From contig OY740774.1 of assembly GCA_963513935.1 (NCBI GenBank), positions 83,414,890 to 83,478,889 of the forward strand: a DNA stretch of 64,000 nt, written 5' to 3'. The translations under genes and the position numbers were made by a program. The notes beneath the pieces were generated by a model that ran no database searches, had not been told where the DNA came from, and saw nothing but the letters and a program-made list of their open reading frames with translations. The number at the start of each line of letters is the position of its first letter. The first letter of the stretch is position 1. Shown in pieces: positions 21,814 through 33,755 of the stretch. This DNA comes from Aphrophora alni. Its lineage: Eukaryota; Arthropoda; Insecta; Hemiptera; Aphrophoridae.

Positions 21814-22764
21814 GGTAATTATATAGCAGAGTAGCCTCACTTCAAAATCAATTTTTATGGATTTTATTCGTCAAATAAATGTTGGAAAAATATTTTATTA
21901 TCGAAAAAAAGTGTCGGAAAGATGATTACATAATATAATTACACAAGAAAATCTTAATCAGAGTCAAATTCTGCTCTACTACATACCTTACTTCATAAGA
22001 ATAAATAATGTTTTCTTTGCTGTAAATATGTAGGGCTCTATTATTATATGTCACGAAAGGTTTGGCCAGGTTGCTATATATATATATATACAGGAGGGCG
22101 TTTGAAAAGTCTGGGTACGGCTTAATATTTTACAAACCATAGCAGAAAACATCTTTAAACTGTGCACAGTGTCATATGGCAATGTAAACTATTTTTCCTT
22201 GCTATTGCCATGACATGACAACCATGGGGGGACGGCCCACAGAGGAAGTCATAGGAATCTTAAATGTAAGCACGGGTCGAGTGATACCTCATTTCAAAGA
22301 GCTCAGTTAGTAGAGTTGAATGCCGCAAACCGCATCTCAAAAGATGTATTCAATCAGAAATGGCGGGTTGTTTTAAGTACACATTGTGAAGTACATTATG
22401 CGCTGCCATTTCTGACTGGATTAAAAAAAAAAAAAAAATTAATTCTAAAATGAAGTGGTAAGTTAGTTACAAAAGTCAGTGAAAACATTAGTTAGTAGAG
22501 TGAAACGCCGCCTCCCGCATCTGAATACGACGATCCAGTCAGAAATGGCAGCTCATAATGTACTTCACAATGTGTACCTAAAACAACCCGCCATTTCGGA
22601 TTGGATACATCTTTTGAGATGCGGTTTGCGGCATTCAACTCTACTAACTGAGATCTTTGAAATGAGGTATCACTCGACCCGTGCTTACATTTAGGATTCC
22701 TATGACTTCCTCTGTGGGCCGTCCCCCCATGGTTGTCATGTCATGGCAATAGCAAGGAAAAATA

Positions 22765-22862
<98 letters not shown>

Positions 22863-23084
22863 ACCTGGCCAAATCTTCCGTACGTTTATTGAAGTGAATG
22901 TCATGAGTATGAAAAATAACACAGAGTTAATTTTTTCACGAAAAAACAACTTGTGTAATTATATTATGTAATCATCTTTCCGACACTTTTTTTCGATAAT
23001 AAAATATTTTTTCAACATTTATTTGACGATAAAAACCCATAAAAAATTGATTTTGAAGTGAGGCTACTCTGCTATATAATTACC
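21814..23084. mobile_element. Foldback element with long inverted arms and 8-bp target duplication
   Basis: The element starts GGTAATTATATAGCAGAGTA and ends with the inverse. It is flanked by GTTTTCTG at 21806-21813 and 23085-23092. The arms pair over most of their length: 21814-21990 with 22930-23084, and 22185-22425 with 22525-22770. The two arms differ at one place: the left keeps about 100 bases (22097-22184) starting GGAGGGCGTTTGAAAAGTCT, like a mariner terminus, where the right has a TA microsatellite. No transposase is present. The superfamily is unknown; an 8-bp duplication would fit hAT- or P-like mobilisation, but the ends are not canonical for either. Confidence 0.8.
22771..22858. 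repeat. AT microsatellite
   Basis: A run of TA/AT dinucleotides interrupted once by GCC. It lies inside the right arm of the foldback element. Confidence 0.95.
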
Positions 23085-23600
23085 GTTTTCTGAACCTCAT
23101 AATTGAGTACATCAGCAATTTCTTGCCGCTAGATGTGTATATATTGAACAGCCTCCACTCGCTACGCTCCTGTCAATGTCTCTATTCTACCATTTTCTAC
23201 AGAGGTTAGGTTTTGAAATTACATTTTTGAAAATAAATCCGCTATTTGTCATCGTAGAGATGGACATGCAGAAGTGAAATCTACAAATTTGTATCTAATT
23301 TAGTGTGATATAAGTTTAACAACATATGAGATATGAATAAAAGCTGTTTTTAACTAACGCCATTTTGACATTAACATTAGTAGAGTCGACTATATCAAAT
23401 TACGTGTTCCTATCTTAATTTTTGCAGTCGCAATTGTGCTTACATAAAGATGACAAAGACGAGATGTCGAAACCCACTTCATCATTTTGCTGACGCTTTG
23501 AAACATAAAGATTTGTCAATAATAGAGGTCTAAAATGTTTAAAAATACCAAACTTACCCTATATTTCGTATACTGGGTATGTAATACGATTTTCTCAAAA
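23085..23600 (-). repeat. Family D copy, right of the foldback insertion
   Basis: It continues from 21805: TGAACCTCATAATTGAGTAC, GCCTCCACTCGCTACGCTCC at 23151, a TTTGTCATCGTAGAGATGG segment at 23246, and TAAAGATGACAAAGACGAG near 23444. This copy holds the likely parent sequence of the 70-bp array monomer. Confidence 0.7.
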
Positions 23601-24024
23601 CCAACAATAACTATTTTGATAATATGCTCAAAAATACTCCCATTGTACATTAACAAACACTAACCTAAAATAATATTTGTCGTCATTATATTTATTTTAG
23701 TAACAGAACTGATATATCCGAAAAAAATTCTGCATCGATTTTTCGTCCCATTACATAACTGTCTCTTTATAATTTGTTTAATAAAATTTTATTTGTTTGT
23801 TGGTCCAAAAATATTTAATAACATTCCAAATTACACACAACAAGAGATTAGTTGTACATTTTAAATAATACAGCACATGTTACAAATATTTTTAAATGAA
23901 ATTATTTACTTGTTAGGGAATTTGTTGTTGTATTTAGAAAAAAAGTGAATTTGTGTGTATTGTGACTTTGAATTTTGATATATACTTATTCTTGTTGTAA
24001 AGGTTAAAATGTGAGTGTGTGTAT
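23601..24024. other. Unassigned AT-rich DNA
   Basis: No feature recognised. Confidence 0.3.
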
Positions 24025-24165
24025 GTGGGCTATAATCAGATATTGACAAAGATATCTTATCTCATGATAAGGTGGGCTATAATCAAATATTGACAAAGAT
24101 ATCTTATCTCATGATAAGGTGGACAGTAATCAGATATTAACAAAGATACCTTAATAAGATATTGA
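24025..24165. repeat. 47-bp tandem repeat, three copies
   Basis: Units start at 24025, 24072 and 24119. The unit begins GTGGGCTATAATCAGATATT and ends CTCATGATAAG. The third copy is diverged at its start and end. Confidence 0.85.
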
Positions 24166-24889
24166 GAAATTCTTTCAGGCATCATTGCATGATTATTTAA
24201 ACATAACATTCACTGTCCTTAAATTAATTATTTTTTAGAGAAAATGAGGATGTCATTGAACTATTTATGTTAGTGTAAGTTAAAGTTGTGATATTTTAGA
24301 TATCTAAAAACCGTTGCTTTTAGCTAGCGTAATTTTGATCAAACCACGTTTTACACGATTCAAATTTCCATTACTCTACTTAAATTGCAACGAATAAAAT
24401 GTTGTATCCTACCTTCTGAAAGTTTAGATTTAAAAAAATAGCATTTGCTACTCTAGCAATTTTTTACAAAGAATTGTGTGTGTAAGGTTTTAATTATATT
24501 TTTTTAAGAAAATGATAACTTCACAGTTCAAATAAATTTAATTAGCGATTATGTAGATTCAGGCTCATCAAAAGCTATGTCCTTACATAAAATTTAATGT
24601 ACAATAGGCCTACAAAGGTAATGTTAAAGTTCAAGAATTTCTACATTTTTTGGGGTAATTGTACAGTTTTTTTTTTTAATCGAAATAATTTCTCTTTAGG
24701 TGGGTGGGTGAAATAGAATTTTTGAAATTGTGTATTTAAGTCACATTTATCTTGTACTATCAACCAAAAAATTTTAACACTAGGTTTAGACTACCCTGTA
24801 TATATGAATGTATGTATCTGTGTATAATATTCTCTCAAATAATTCATTATTTGAAATAAAAAAAAAATTATTGTCTATTCTTTCATATA
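24166..24889. other. Unassigned AT-rich DNA
   Basis: No supported feature; short frames are fortuitous. Confidence 0.3.
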
Positions 24890-25328
24890 CAGTGTCCCAA
24901 AAAGGTGAACTATAAATAGCTATACATCAAAAAGGATTATATACATCAAAATGATCAAAAAATGTCAAATGACATATATACTGGAATTCCGCTTCATTAT
25001 ACGTCTATGCGTCTATTTGCTTTTTTCTTCTTTTACAAAAAAAAAACATTATAACTCAAGATATACATATTTTGTTTATATTTTGTATAATCATTTGTAT
25101 GTTACGTTTTATAAGTGTACCAAACACAAAGCCTTTATTTTTATAATTTTCAAAATGGCGGTCGTTTATAACTTTTACCGTTGAATATCTCCAAAACCGT
25201 TAATTTAAAAAATTTAAAGGAACAAAATGGCGGATAGACAGATAATATATTTGACATATTTTTGTTCGTTTTGATGTATATACTAATCCGAAAATGAATA
25301 GCCAGTTCACATTTTTCGGAACACTCTG
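24890..25328. mobile_element. Tc1/mariner-type MITE
   Basis: The terminal inverted repeats are CAGTGTCCCAAAAAGGTGAA (left) and an inverse ending AACACTCTG (right), flanked by TA at 24888-24889 and 25329-25330. The centre contains AAAATGGCGGTCG and a second AAAATGGCGGA. It has no coding capacity. Confidence 0.8.
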
Positions 25329-25332
25329 TATA

Positions 25333-26158
25333 CAAAGAGGGATGTTTCCTAAAATCGTTCCAAAACTTCAGGAGTTTATTCCTCAAATCAAAACAAATGA
25401 TAAAAACTAAATATATTTCGTAAAATGTTTATTTTTCTATCTGGCCCCCTTTTGTATTTTCAAATTTTTAAAATCATATCTTTTTAACTATAAATAATAT
25501 GGAGTTAAAATGTTACATACTACTTAGTGTTATAAAGACTCAATTTGAGAAATATAATAAACCGATTTCCTTTACTCATTTCAAAATGGCGGCTATTTAA
25601 AATTGTTGAACATTGAAATATCTCCAAAACCGTTAATTATACAAAATGTGTTATCGACTGTAGCTTGGAGTTATCGATAAAAACTGGAAAAAAAAAATTC
25701 TTGGTAATTGTCTACAACACCCAAGATAGCCTAAAACCAACATTATTTGTTGAATTCTGCAAATTTTTATCTTTAAATCTTCCTGTAGCTTAAAGGACAA
25801 ATGAATTATCTACACGCCCAATAATATATCTATTTTTTCTTGTAAATATATTTTTTTAAATTAAAAGGTTTTAAGATATTCGACGTTAACAAGTTTAAAT
25901 AGCCGCCATTTTTAAATGAGTAAGAGAAATTGGTTGATTTTTTTATTTCAAATATTGTCTTTATAACACTAATTGGTATACAAAATTTCAACTCCATATC
26001 ATTTATCGATAAAAGGAATTGTTTATTAAAAATACAAAATGGCGCCTTGATAGAAAACTAAGCATTTACAGGAAATATGTCTATGTACATTTTTTCATTG
26101 GTTTTGATGTGAGGAATAATATCCTGAAGTTTTGGAACGATTTTTGGAAACACCCTCT
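25333..26158. mobile_element. Palindromic Tc1/mariner-type MITE, directly adjacent to the previous one
   Basis: The ends AGAGGGATGTTTCCTAAAAT and an inverse ending TTGGAAACACCCTCT pair, as do ATCGTTCCAAAACTTCAGGA and TCCTGAAGTTTTGGAACGAT. Pairing continues inward through AAAATGGCGGCTATTTAAA and its inverse near 25895-25915. A TA precedes the left end at 25331-25332 and an ATATAT tract follows the right end. Confidence 0.75.
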
Positions 26159-26582
26159 ATATATTATGTTTAATTTTTAATAGCCTGTTATTTAACATGA
26201 CATAAGGGATAGAAATTAGGGTGGGGCAGCCTCAAAACAAGAACTGGTGAGGCCTAAATTAGGTACTGTACCTACATTTTTTTTCACTCTGGTTTTGAAT
26301 TTGTATATTTTGTTTTTTTAACAGAAAGTTCTGATTTAATTTATAAGAAATAATTTTCTTTTCTTTTAGTTATGTTTTGTAAAATATACAATGAAAATAA
26401 ATAAATAATAATAAAAGTCCTGGCGTTTCCATTTTGGAAATCGGTAAGCTTGAATTATTCTACATTCCGAGAGCGTCACTAATAATGTTATTACACTATA
26501 CAATAATGGCATCGTTAATCTGATAGATATCAGGTACATATAGCAAACAGCTGATAATTTGACTATCATCAGCTGATTATCA
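26159..26582. other. Unassigned DNA
   Basis: No feature recognised; composition is AT-rich. Confidence 0.3.
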
Positions 26583-26762
26583 TATAAAGCTGTGAATTAA
26601 TGTGTCATAACAACTTATTTGCTCAGCCAAAGACTTCAGTCAACAAGCGAACGCTGAACAGTACAGACGTAGTGTTGTGCGAGTTCCTCAGTGTCAACAC
26701 GCGTGTTAGTGTTGAGTGATTTTTATTACAAGTTTTATCTTAAAACCCAAGTACGTATTTAT
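26583..26762 (+). promoter_or_regulatory. Possible promoter and short noncoding exon (weak)
   Basis: TATAAA at 26583-26588 is followed by a locally more GC-rich, non-repetitive stretch (26640-26720) with initiator-like TCAGTC and a GTACGT donor-like site near 26751. There is no downstream coding exon in reach. This is a suggestion from base composition and spacing only. Confidence 0.2.
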
Positions 26763-27469
26763 TTAAGTTTTCATAAAAACTACAGTGTCTTTAAAAATGT
26801 AACGTGCACTAGGTGATCATTTTATCAATAGGTATCTCGTCAACTATTTCACCTGCTTATAATATAATTACAGTAGATTTGAGCTTGATTTTATCTGTTC
26901 CACAAGTTATATTTATTTTTAATCCTGCATCAGTATTTACACATCCTATACTATTCCTAATTAAATTTTTAACTATAAAACAGTGGGTAGTACAGAAAGT
27001 CTCTTTCCCAAAAATGCACCTACAAATTTTCGAATTATCAAGCAACGAGTGGGTTTAACAAACATTACCCAGGAATAAAAAGTTTTAAAATTAAAACAGG
27101 AGTTACAGTAAATAATTTTAAAGTTAATCAAATCAAAAAATACCCAAACAATATCTTATGGAAACCCTCATTGGGAGTTTTGTCACATTTTAAGACTGTT
27201 TTATTCTTGGGTATTTTTTACACCCGCTTGTTTAGGAGTTCTTTTTAAACATTCTAATATTTAAAGTTTGGGAGTAGTTGCGTCAAAATACCTTTTATCT
27301 GCTACTTTTTGTCCAGTTCGACCAATTACGTTATTTTTTTGAAGTGTATGGTAAAAAAGTAATCAGTTTTATAGATCAAAAGCAAATAAAAAAATTAGAC
27401 GCTCGGACTTATTTTAATTATTTATTTAATAAGTAGCCAGTTTTTATATACCTTTATAAACAATTAATC
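26763..27469. other. Unassigned AT-rich DNA
   Basis: Frames at 26813-27058 overlap on both strands and show no domain. Confidence 0.25.
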
Positions 27470-27900
27470 TAATCTCGGGAAATAATTTATATTTGTACTT
27501 GGGGGGGGGGGGGTGTTGCTGAACAAAATTATGATGTTAAAATTGGCAAAGTTGAAAATGGCGGATGCCAAAATGCCCGCCCTACAGGTAAAAATGCCTT
27601 TCAATGCTACTCCAGTAACTAAATACTTTTTGACAAAATATCTACAACACTTTTTTTATAAAAGTATACAATTTGCAATTTCCCCTTCTTCCCTCCCTCC
27701 TCTTCTATTCATTTAAACCCCTACGTAAATAATGGGAAAAAACGATCCCGGGAAATAATTTATAGTATTGGCTCAGAATTTATATCCGGGGGGTTTTAGG
27801 GGTCGCTGAACAAGATTGTAATGTCAATATTTTAAATGGCGAATGCCAAAAAGGTAAAAATTCTATTTAATACTTCATTAAATTTTTAAAAATTTTTGAA
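27470..27900 (+). repeat. Tandem duplication, period about 272 bp
   Basis: CTCGGGAAATAATTTATAT near 27474 recurs as CCCGGGAAATAATTTATAG at 27746. In both copies a G-run, GCTGAACAA, and ATGGCGGATGCC or ATGGCGAATGCC follow. The second copy is shorter. Confidence 0.7.
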
Positions 27901-28129
27901 AAATAGATCTGAATTATTTTAAGTAAATGCATAATTGTATATTTGTACAAAAAATATGTGAATGATATATAAATTATAAATTTATTGTTTGAAGAATAAT
28001 CAGATATTGACAATACCTACAGTAAAAATGTATGGATAGAAAAAAGAGGCATTAAAAATTGTATTTCTGTATAAAAAAAATTATTTTGACATTTTTTCAA
28101 TTAATAGTTTAGTCGAACTGGACAAAAGC

Positions 28130-28310
28130 ATGATATTTTGATTTTTTACGTTTATTTTGACCCGACTTGAGGCGATTTTTCGATTATTACTTCTCATTGT
28201 TGCGCCAAGTTAAAAATTTAATTAGGGATAGCATAGGAAGTATAAACCAATGCGAAATTAAAATGGAATAACTAATTTCTGAAACAGATAAAAATTACCT
28301 CAAATCTATT
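28130..28310 (+). repeat. Family E copy, uninterrupted
   Basis: GAGGCGATTTTTCGATTATT, AAAAATTTAATTAGGGATAG and AATTTCTGAAACAGATAAAA align with the two flanks of the LINE insertion at 8986-10022, giving the pre-insertion arrangement. Confidence 0.6.
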
Positions 28311-29439
28311 TTAATTATAAAGATTAAGTCTGGAGTTAAATAGCCGGGGAAAATAATAAAACTGGCTCAAAATACAATAAAAAAAAGTACAGTTTTGTTA
28401 ATGAATTTTTATTTGATGTTTCCGCCACAGGTTGTTTCAAGTAAAAAACATTGTCTGTGTTAAATGTTTTATGTGTTAATTTTATGCAAATATTTTAACT
28501 TAATATTTTAATTAAGGTTATGAAGTACTTTTTTTTTTACTTAATGTAGAACTAAAATTAAAATAAATAATTTTTGGAACAGATAAAAACAAGGTCATGT
28601 ATAATATAAATCAGGAAATAGCTACAGAATTCCACAAGGTTTCCATAAGAAATTTTAGTTTAGCTATCATATTGTAAAATATCGGCCATTTTTCAAAATA
28701 TCCAAAACGGATTTTTAAATTCAATGGAAAGTAACAAAGGTTCCCCAGTTTAAAGTGTTTCATAGGATCAATAGTTAAGACCAATATGGTGAACACGATC
28801 AAATGAACACTTTGTCTAATTTAGTAAAATTTGGGAATAATTTCTAAAATCTTCAGGAGTCAATAAACTATAATCTAACCAAGGGAATTGATCCGTATTA
28901 ATGTATAGACCAATTCCGAATATAATTAAATGTCGACATTCTAATATTCTTTTAACCAATTACATTATGTTAAAGTTATTTTAGATTACCAGCAAAAGTT
29001 TTATCAGGTTAATTAAAAAATGTTTTAATTAAGTATCAGGTTTACTTAACATTGCTTATACTGATGACCGACGGTAGGCTACATGATAGAATTCCATGTT
29101 ATTCAAATAAATCACACCAAATTCTTTTGTAAATTCTACAAATATGGTCTAGCCGACCATGGTTTCGCCAGTTACGGCATTGACGAGGCTCATACATAGT
29201 CTAAATATCAAAAAAAAATTTATTTGTACACATTTTGAGACCAAGCCCACAAGTCCAGTTACATGACAATGGAACCTGTAGCCGGGAAACTGTAATTCAT
29301 AAACAATTTTAAATATGCTTTGACAAATGTTAAAAGAAGGTGAAGAAAGGGACAAGAATTCTGTTTGCTAATTTAGTATTAAACTATCCAGATTAAAAAA
29401 AAAACTAATTGTAAAAAATAAAGACCCCTAACCCTCTAA
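28311..29439. other. Unassigned DNA with a palindrome-arm fragment
   Basis: GACCATGGTTTCGCCAGTTA at 29155 resembles an arm of the palindrome at 18734. The rest is AT-rich and unassigned. Confidence 0.3.
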
Positions 29440-29600
29440 CACTTTGATGGAATAAGAGTTTGTCAAAAGAGACCTTATAGGAAACATGTAGAAGAGGTGT
29501 CTAATCCAAGACTAACACAAAAAAGTAGATTCAGCAAGGTTCCCTAGGGATTACAAAGCCCGTACACACTAAAGTGAGCCCCTGAGTGTGAAATAACAAA
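29440..29600 (+). repeat. Family D end module (tRNA-like end)
   Basis: AATAAGAGTTTGTCAAAAGA, then GTCTAATCCAAGACTA, then GGTTCCCTAGGGATTACAAA and GCCCGTACACACTAAAGTG. This matches the end module at 12650-12790 and 58050-58200. Confidence 0.65.
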
Positions 29601-30606
29601 GATAAGAAGTTACATTTATTATATTTGGCTAAAATTGAACATTAATTTTTCATTATTATTCAATATTAATTTGTAGTCTGTTTTATGTTATTTGTTCGAT
29701 GTAACTATAGTAACATGCCTGAAAGGTTTTTCCTCTTTAAACAACAAGAAAGAAAACAATAATTACAAAAAAATAAACAAAAAAACACTATTTTTGTTAA
29801 ACAAAAATCAAATTTGTTTATATTTACCTGCATTAAATTTTTTTTTAATATTTTGACAATTTTGCAGCGTGTTTATATAGCTTCAAAATTCGGTAAATAA
29901 TATTCGATTTAAAACTTTGTCTGTCACACATTGTATATTTATAGAATTATTTAAAAAAAAGAAACATATATAAATCATTTCTAAAGGTAACAGTACGTTA
30001 TAAAAACAAGAAAACAACTAAAATGAATAGTCTTTTAAAAATCAACTTTATTTGAGGTACAAAATCGTCAATGGGTTTGGTAGTTTCAAAGTCTTGTATT
30101 TTCAAGCCTGTACATCGTAGAAAAACAAACAAAAATGATATTGAAGATAAATTTATCAGATTTCGAAAATATGTTTTAAATTTAGAGTAAAATTTGTATT
30201 TTTGGAAATATTTAACAAACACTTAAAACGGATATCGAAAAATATCAGGGTAAGCAGATTTTTTAAAGCCAAAAAAAGTAAAAAATTTTTTTTTTTTATA
30301 TATATAAAGCAGAGTTCGTTTATGGCTGTTTATAAAAGTCTCGATTTTTAATAAAAAACCTACGGCAATTTGATTTGGTTATATAGTATTTGGTCCAAAT
30401 AATAATTAAACAAAATTCTTTATATGTATCTGCGTTAGAAATTAAAAATGTATTTAATGTATTTACATATTCACAATGTTACAGCGTAATTATGAATCAT
30501 TAAAATTCCGTAAAGTGCGTCCGATTTAAAGGATTCAAACTTTTCAATGCACTGCAATTTATTGAATTATTAAAAATAGTGACATTTTAAAAACGGCAAA
30601 TTTGTG

Positions 30607-30607
30607 T

Positions 30608-30645
<38 letters not shown>

Positions 30646-30654
30646 ATTATATAT
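30607..30654. repeat. AT microsatellite
   Basis: TA dinucleotides with two short interruptions. Confidence 0.9.
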
Positions 30655-30976
30655 AAACGATAGTTTTTATATGTTTAGATACTAAGAAATACATTTTTAC
30701 TTTCAAAAATCTGCATAGCCTGATATTTTTCGATATCTTTTTTAAGTATTTGTTATAAAAACTTTACTTTTATTTTTAAAACCTGTTAAATTTATCTTCA
30801 AGCTGATAAGTTTTTGTTTATTTTGCTACGATGTACAGCATTGCAAATACAAGACTTTAAAGTTACAAACCAATTAACGATTTTACACCTCAATATGAAA
30901 TGGATTTTTATTTTTATCAGTTACCATTAGAAATTATTTATAAAATGGCCTGATTTTGTAATATTTCTGTAAATAT

Positions 30977-31248
30977 CATGGGCGTCATCGCCGGGGGGGA
31001 CGCGTCCCCCCCCCCAATATTTGAGATGTAAAAATATTTTTGCTAAAAACGAATGATTTACTTAAAACCTTAAAAGGTAAACATCGGGCTTTGTCTTTAC
31101 TAGGGTTTTTAACATTACATTTCTGTTACAAACGCATAAATAAATGCATAAAAACAATGTTTTGAGAAGTTTAATTTTTAAAAAAATTCCATACCCCCAG
31201 ACCCCCGGCATATGTCCCCCCCAATAATGAACGGTGATGACGCCCATG
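30977..31248. mobile_element. hAT-type MITE
   Basis: The 272-bp element has terminal inverted repeats CATGGGCGTCATCGCCG and an inverse of CATGGGCGTCATCACCG (one mismatch). The 8-bp duplication GTAAATAT is at 30969-30976 and 31249-31256. G-runs and C-runs follow each end, as in the hAT element at 15305. It carries no transposase remnant. Confidence 0.88.
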
Positions 31249-31817
31249 GTAAATATTAATATACACTGTGTCACTGACAAAGTTCTAAATCAAACATACT
31301 TTACAGAATGTTTAAGATAATAAAATAATTCGCTGCAAAATTATAAAAAGATCTATTAAATTTTAAATGCAGGTAAGTATAAACAAATTTGAATGTTGGT
31401 TGTAAAAGTACAGATTTTTGTGGGACCAAAAATAGTGTTTTTTGCCGTAGTTGTTTAATGGGGAAAAACCTCTCGGTCATGGTACTATAGTTTCACTGAA
31501 CAAATAACAAAAAATATACAATTATTTATTGAAAATAATCAAAAATTATTGTTCAATTTTGACCAAATAAAAATTCATGAATTGAAGACTTTTAATTTCG
31601 TTGTTGTATCCGTGTTTATCTTATTTCAATCATAACATCTTCAATTGTCATCATAAAGCAAAACGTAAGGACTGCAAATAAAGGTAATTTAAATGATCTA
31701 AAATTTATATTATTAAAATATACGATACAACATACAGTTCTCGCTTTATTAACAATTAAAGCCTGTAATCTTTTATATGTGGGATGGTTGTAGTAGCAGG
31801 GTCACTTTTACAAGTTG

Positions 31818-32710
31818 TCTGTACAATTATTACTAAAATACTAACCTTATTTTCCGTCTTATGACTTATTTTGATATTTTTTTCATAAAACCATTACGCA
31901 TTTCGGGATTTATATCGCATCAGAATAGTTTCACTCCTTGGAGGTCATAGCTATGAAAATCCAGTCGTTCTTCAAATGCCGTGGTGCGCACCCGTCTCGT
32001 GTATTGTGTTGTTAAATATATGTGTTATGTGTTTTTATTATCTGTATACAGTAACTTGGCGTCTGGACCCGGACCGTCCCCCCTCGCTCCCTTCCTCACC
32101 TAGCTGTTTCAGTGATGTGTCACCTACTAAGCGTTAACACTGCACTGTTTAACTTTTTTATGGGAGACAAAATTTTTAATTTTTTTCAGCATAGTTAAAA
32201 TGTTTAGGAAAATATAAGCAAATTGATACCAAACACGACACAAATGTATGTAAATAGTACGTAAACATGTAAATAATAAGTATGTGATTATACAAATAGT
32301 AGCTGTGTAAGAGCTTTCTACTGGCGGCTTTTACAAACGGAATAGTGTCGTGTTTGGTATCAATTTTCTTATATTTTCCTAAACATATTAACTATGCTGA
32401 AAAAAATTAAAATTGTATCTCCTATAAAAAAGTTAAACAGTGCAGTGTTAACGCTAGTAGGTGACCCATCACTGAAACAGCCGGGTGAGGAAGGGAGCGA
32501 CGGGGACGGGGGGGGACGGTTCCGGGCGTTCGCAGGTAGCCAAGGGTTCAGACGCCAAGTTACTGTATACAGACTATAGTGTCCTGACGACCTCCAAGGA
32601 GTGAAACTATTCAGGTGATGGAATATAAATCCCGAAACGCGTAGTGAAAAAAAAAACATCAAAATAAGTCACAAGACGGAAAATAAGGCTAGTATTTTAG
32701 TAATACTTTG
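31818..32710. repeat. Long palindrome (foldback-like element)
   Basis: Left-arm landmarks ACTAAAATACTAACCTTATT, CACTCCTTGGAGGTCAT, TATACAGTAACTTGGCGTCT and TTGATACCAAACACGACAC each have an inverted partner between 32340 and 32700. The spacer is about 100 bases (32240-32340). Frames within it are mirror products of the arms. No target duplication is clear. Confidence 0.75.
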
Positions 32711-32879
32711 TGACTTGGATACAAGTTTACTAAGAATTTTTTAAATGTAAAATTATGTATGTAAAATCCCCACTTTGAGAAAAACCTTTATCTTCTCGTC
32801 AGTTACTATTCTAGAGAGAACTAAGGATTCATCTATTTCTTAAAATGGAAAAGCAACTTCCCATAGTTTTTTTGACATT

Positions 32880-33755
32880 ATTTTTTTCCTTTTTAGGGAC
32901 CGTTGGTAAAATCAAGGACATTTATAATTTCATGTCCATCTGTCTGTAAGTCGCAACCGGTCTATACAGACGAAACGATAAATCCTAAATATTTTAAACT
33001 TTGCATTTATATCTTTGTATTGTCCAAGATTTAGGAAAATATAGCGGTTTCAAAAAATATCCTTGGGGTAGTTAGGTGGAGTTAAATATCATTGAAAGAT
33101 TTGTATTTGGAAATATTATTTGTGGGGTTTCAAATAAAACTAAAAATTATTCTGATTACGATTATATATGTTTATTTTCCAAAAAAATAATAACTTATGT
33201 TGGTGCTAAGCTAAATTGAAAGTATCAGATATCTTGTCTCCCCCTTTAACTTAAACACGGCGTGACCTGCATAACTGGAACAAAATATTTGCATTAAATT
33301 CAATTGCTGTGGGAAACCATATGTTATAGTTGAAAAAAAAAATTTTTATTTATTTTTTTTTATGACGAATACAACTTAATGTAACCACACAGTGAGATAT
33401 GAGTACCGTATAACTTTTAAAAACAGTTTTTGTGAGAAGTGTGACAAGCCATTGAAAGATGGATTGTATTTTCATTGATTTCTCTTTATTACAGTCCGTA
33501 GGTAAAACCAAGGACCCTTATAATTACAAGGACCCTTATAATTACAAGGACCCTTATAATTTCTGTCTGTAAGTCGCAACCCGTTTACAGACAATGCTAT
33601 GTATTTCAAACTTTGCATTTATATTTTTTGTATTACCCCACTTATAGGAAAAAGACTTTGAAGGTGCAAAAACTATCGAGTTGAAAAATTATATTTTGGG
33701 AAATATTATGTGTGTAGTATCAAATAAAACTAAAAGTTATTCTATAACTATACCA
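32880..33755 (+). repeat. Diverged direct duplication, spacing about 0.6 kb
   Basis: CTGTCTGTAAGTCGCAACC occurs at 32941 and 33564; both are followed by AACTTTGCATTTATAT and TCAAATAAAACTAAAA. The second copy has an extra 18-bp triplication of AAGGACCCTTATAATTAC around 33505-33560. Confidence 0.7.

Larger units (their letters stand above)
29622..31575. repeat. Large imperfect inverted repeat with three related copies
   Basis: The left end (AAAATTGAACATTAATTTTT) pairs with the right end (AATTATTGTTCAATTTTGAC). Pairing continues through TATATTTACCTGCAT with ATGCAGGTAAGTATA and CAAATTTGTTTATA with its inverse. A third, direct copy of part of the left arm lies near 30430-30590. The right arm is broken by the MITE at 30977. 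An AT microsatellite sits near the centre. No ORF. Confidence 0.6.

Noticed and set aside
32369..32662. Overlapping frames on both strands in the 31.8-32.7 kb palindrome
   Set aside because: Products of the inverted arms; no recognisable domain and no start context.
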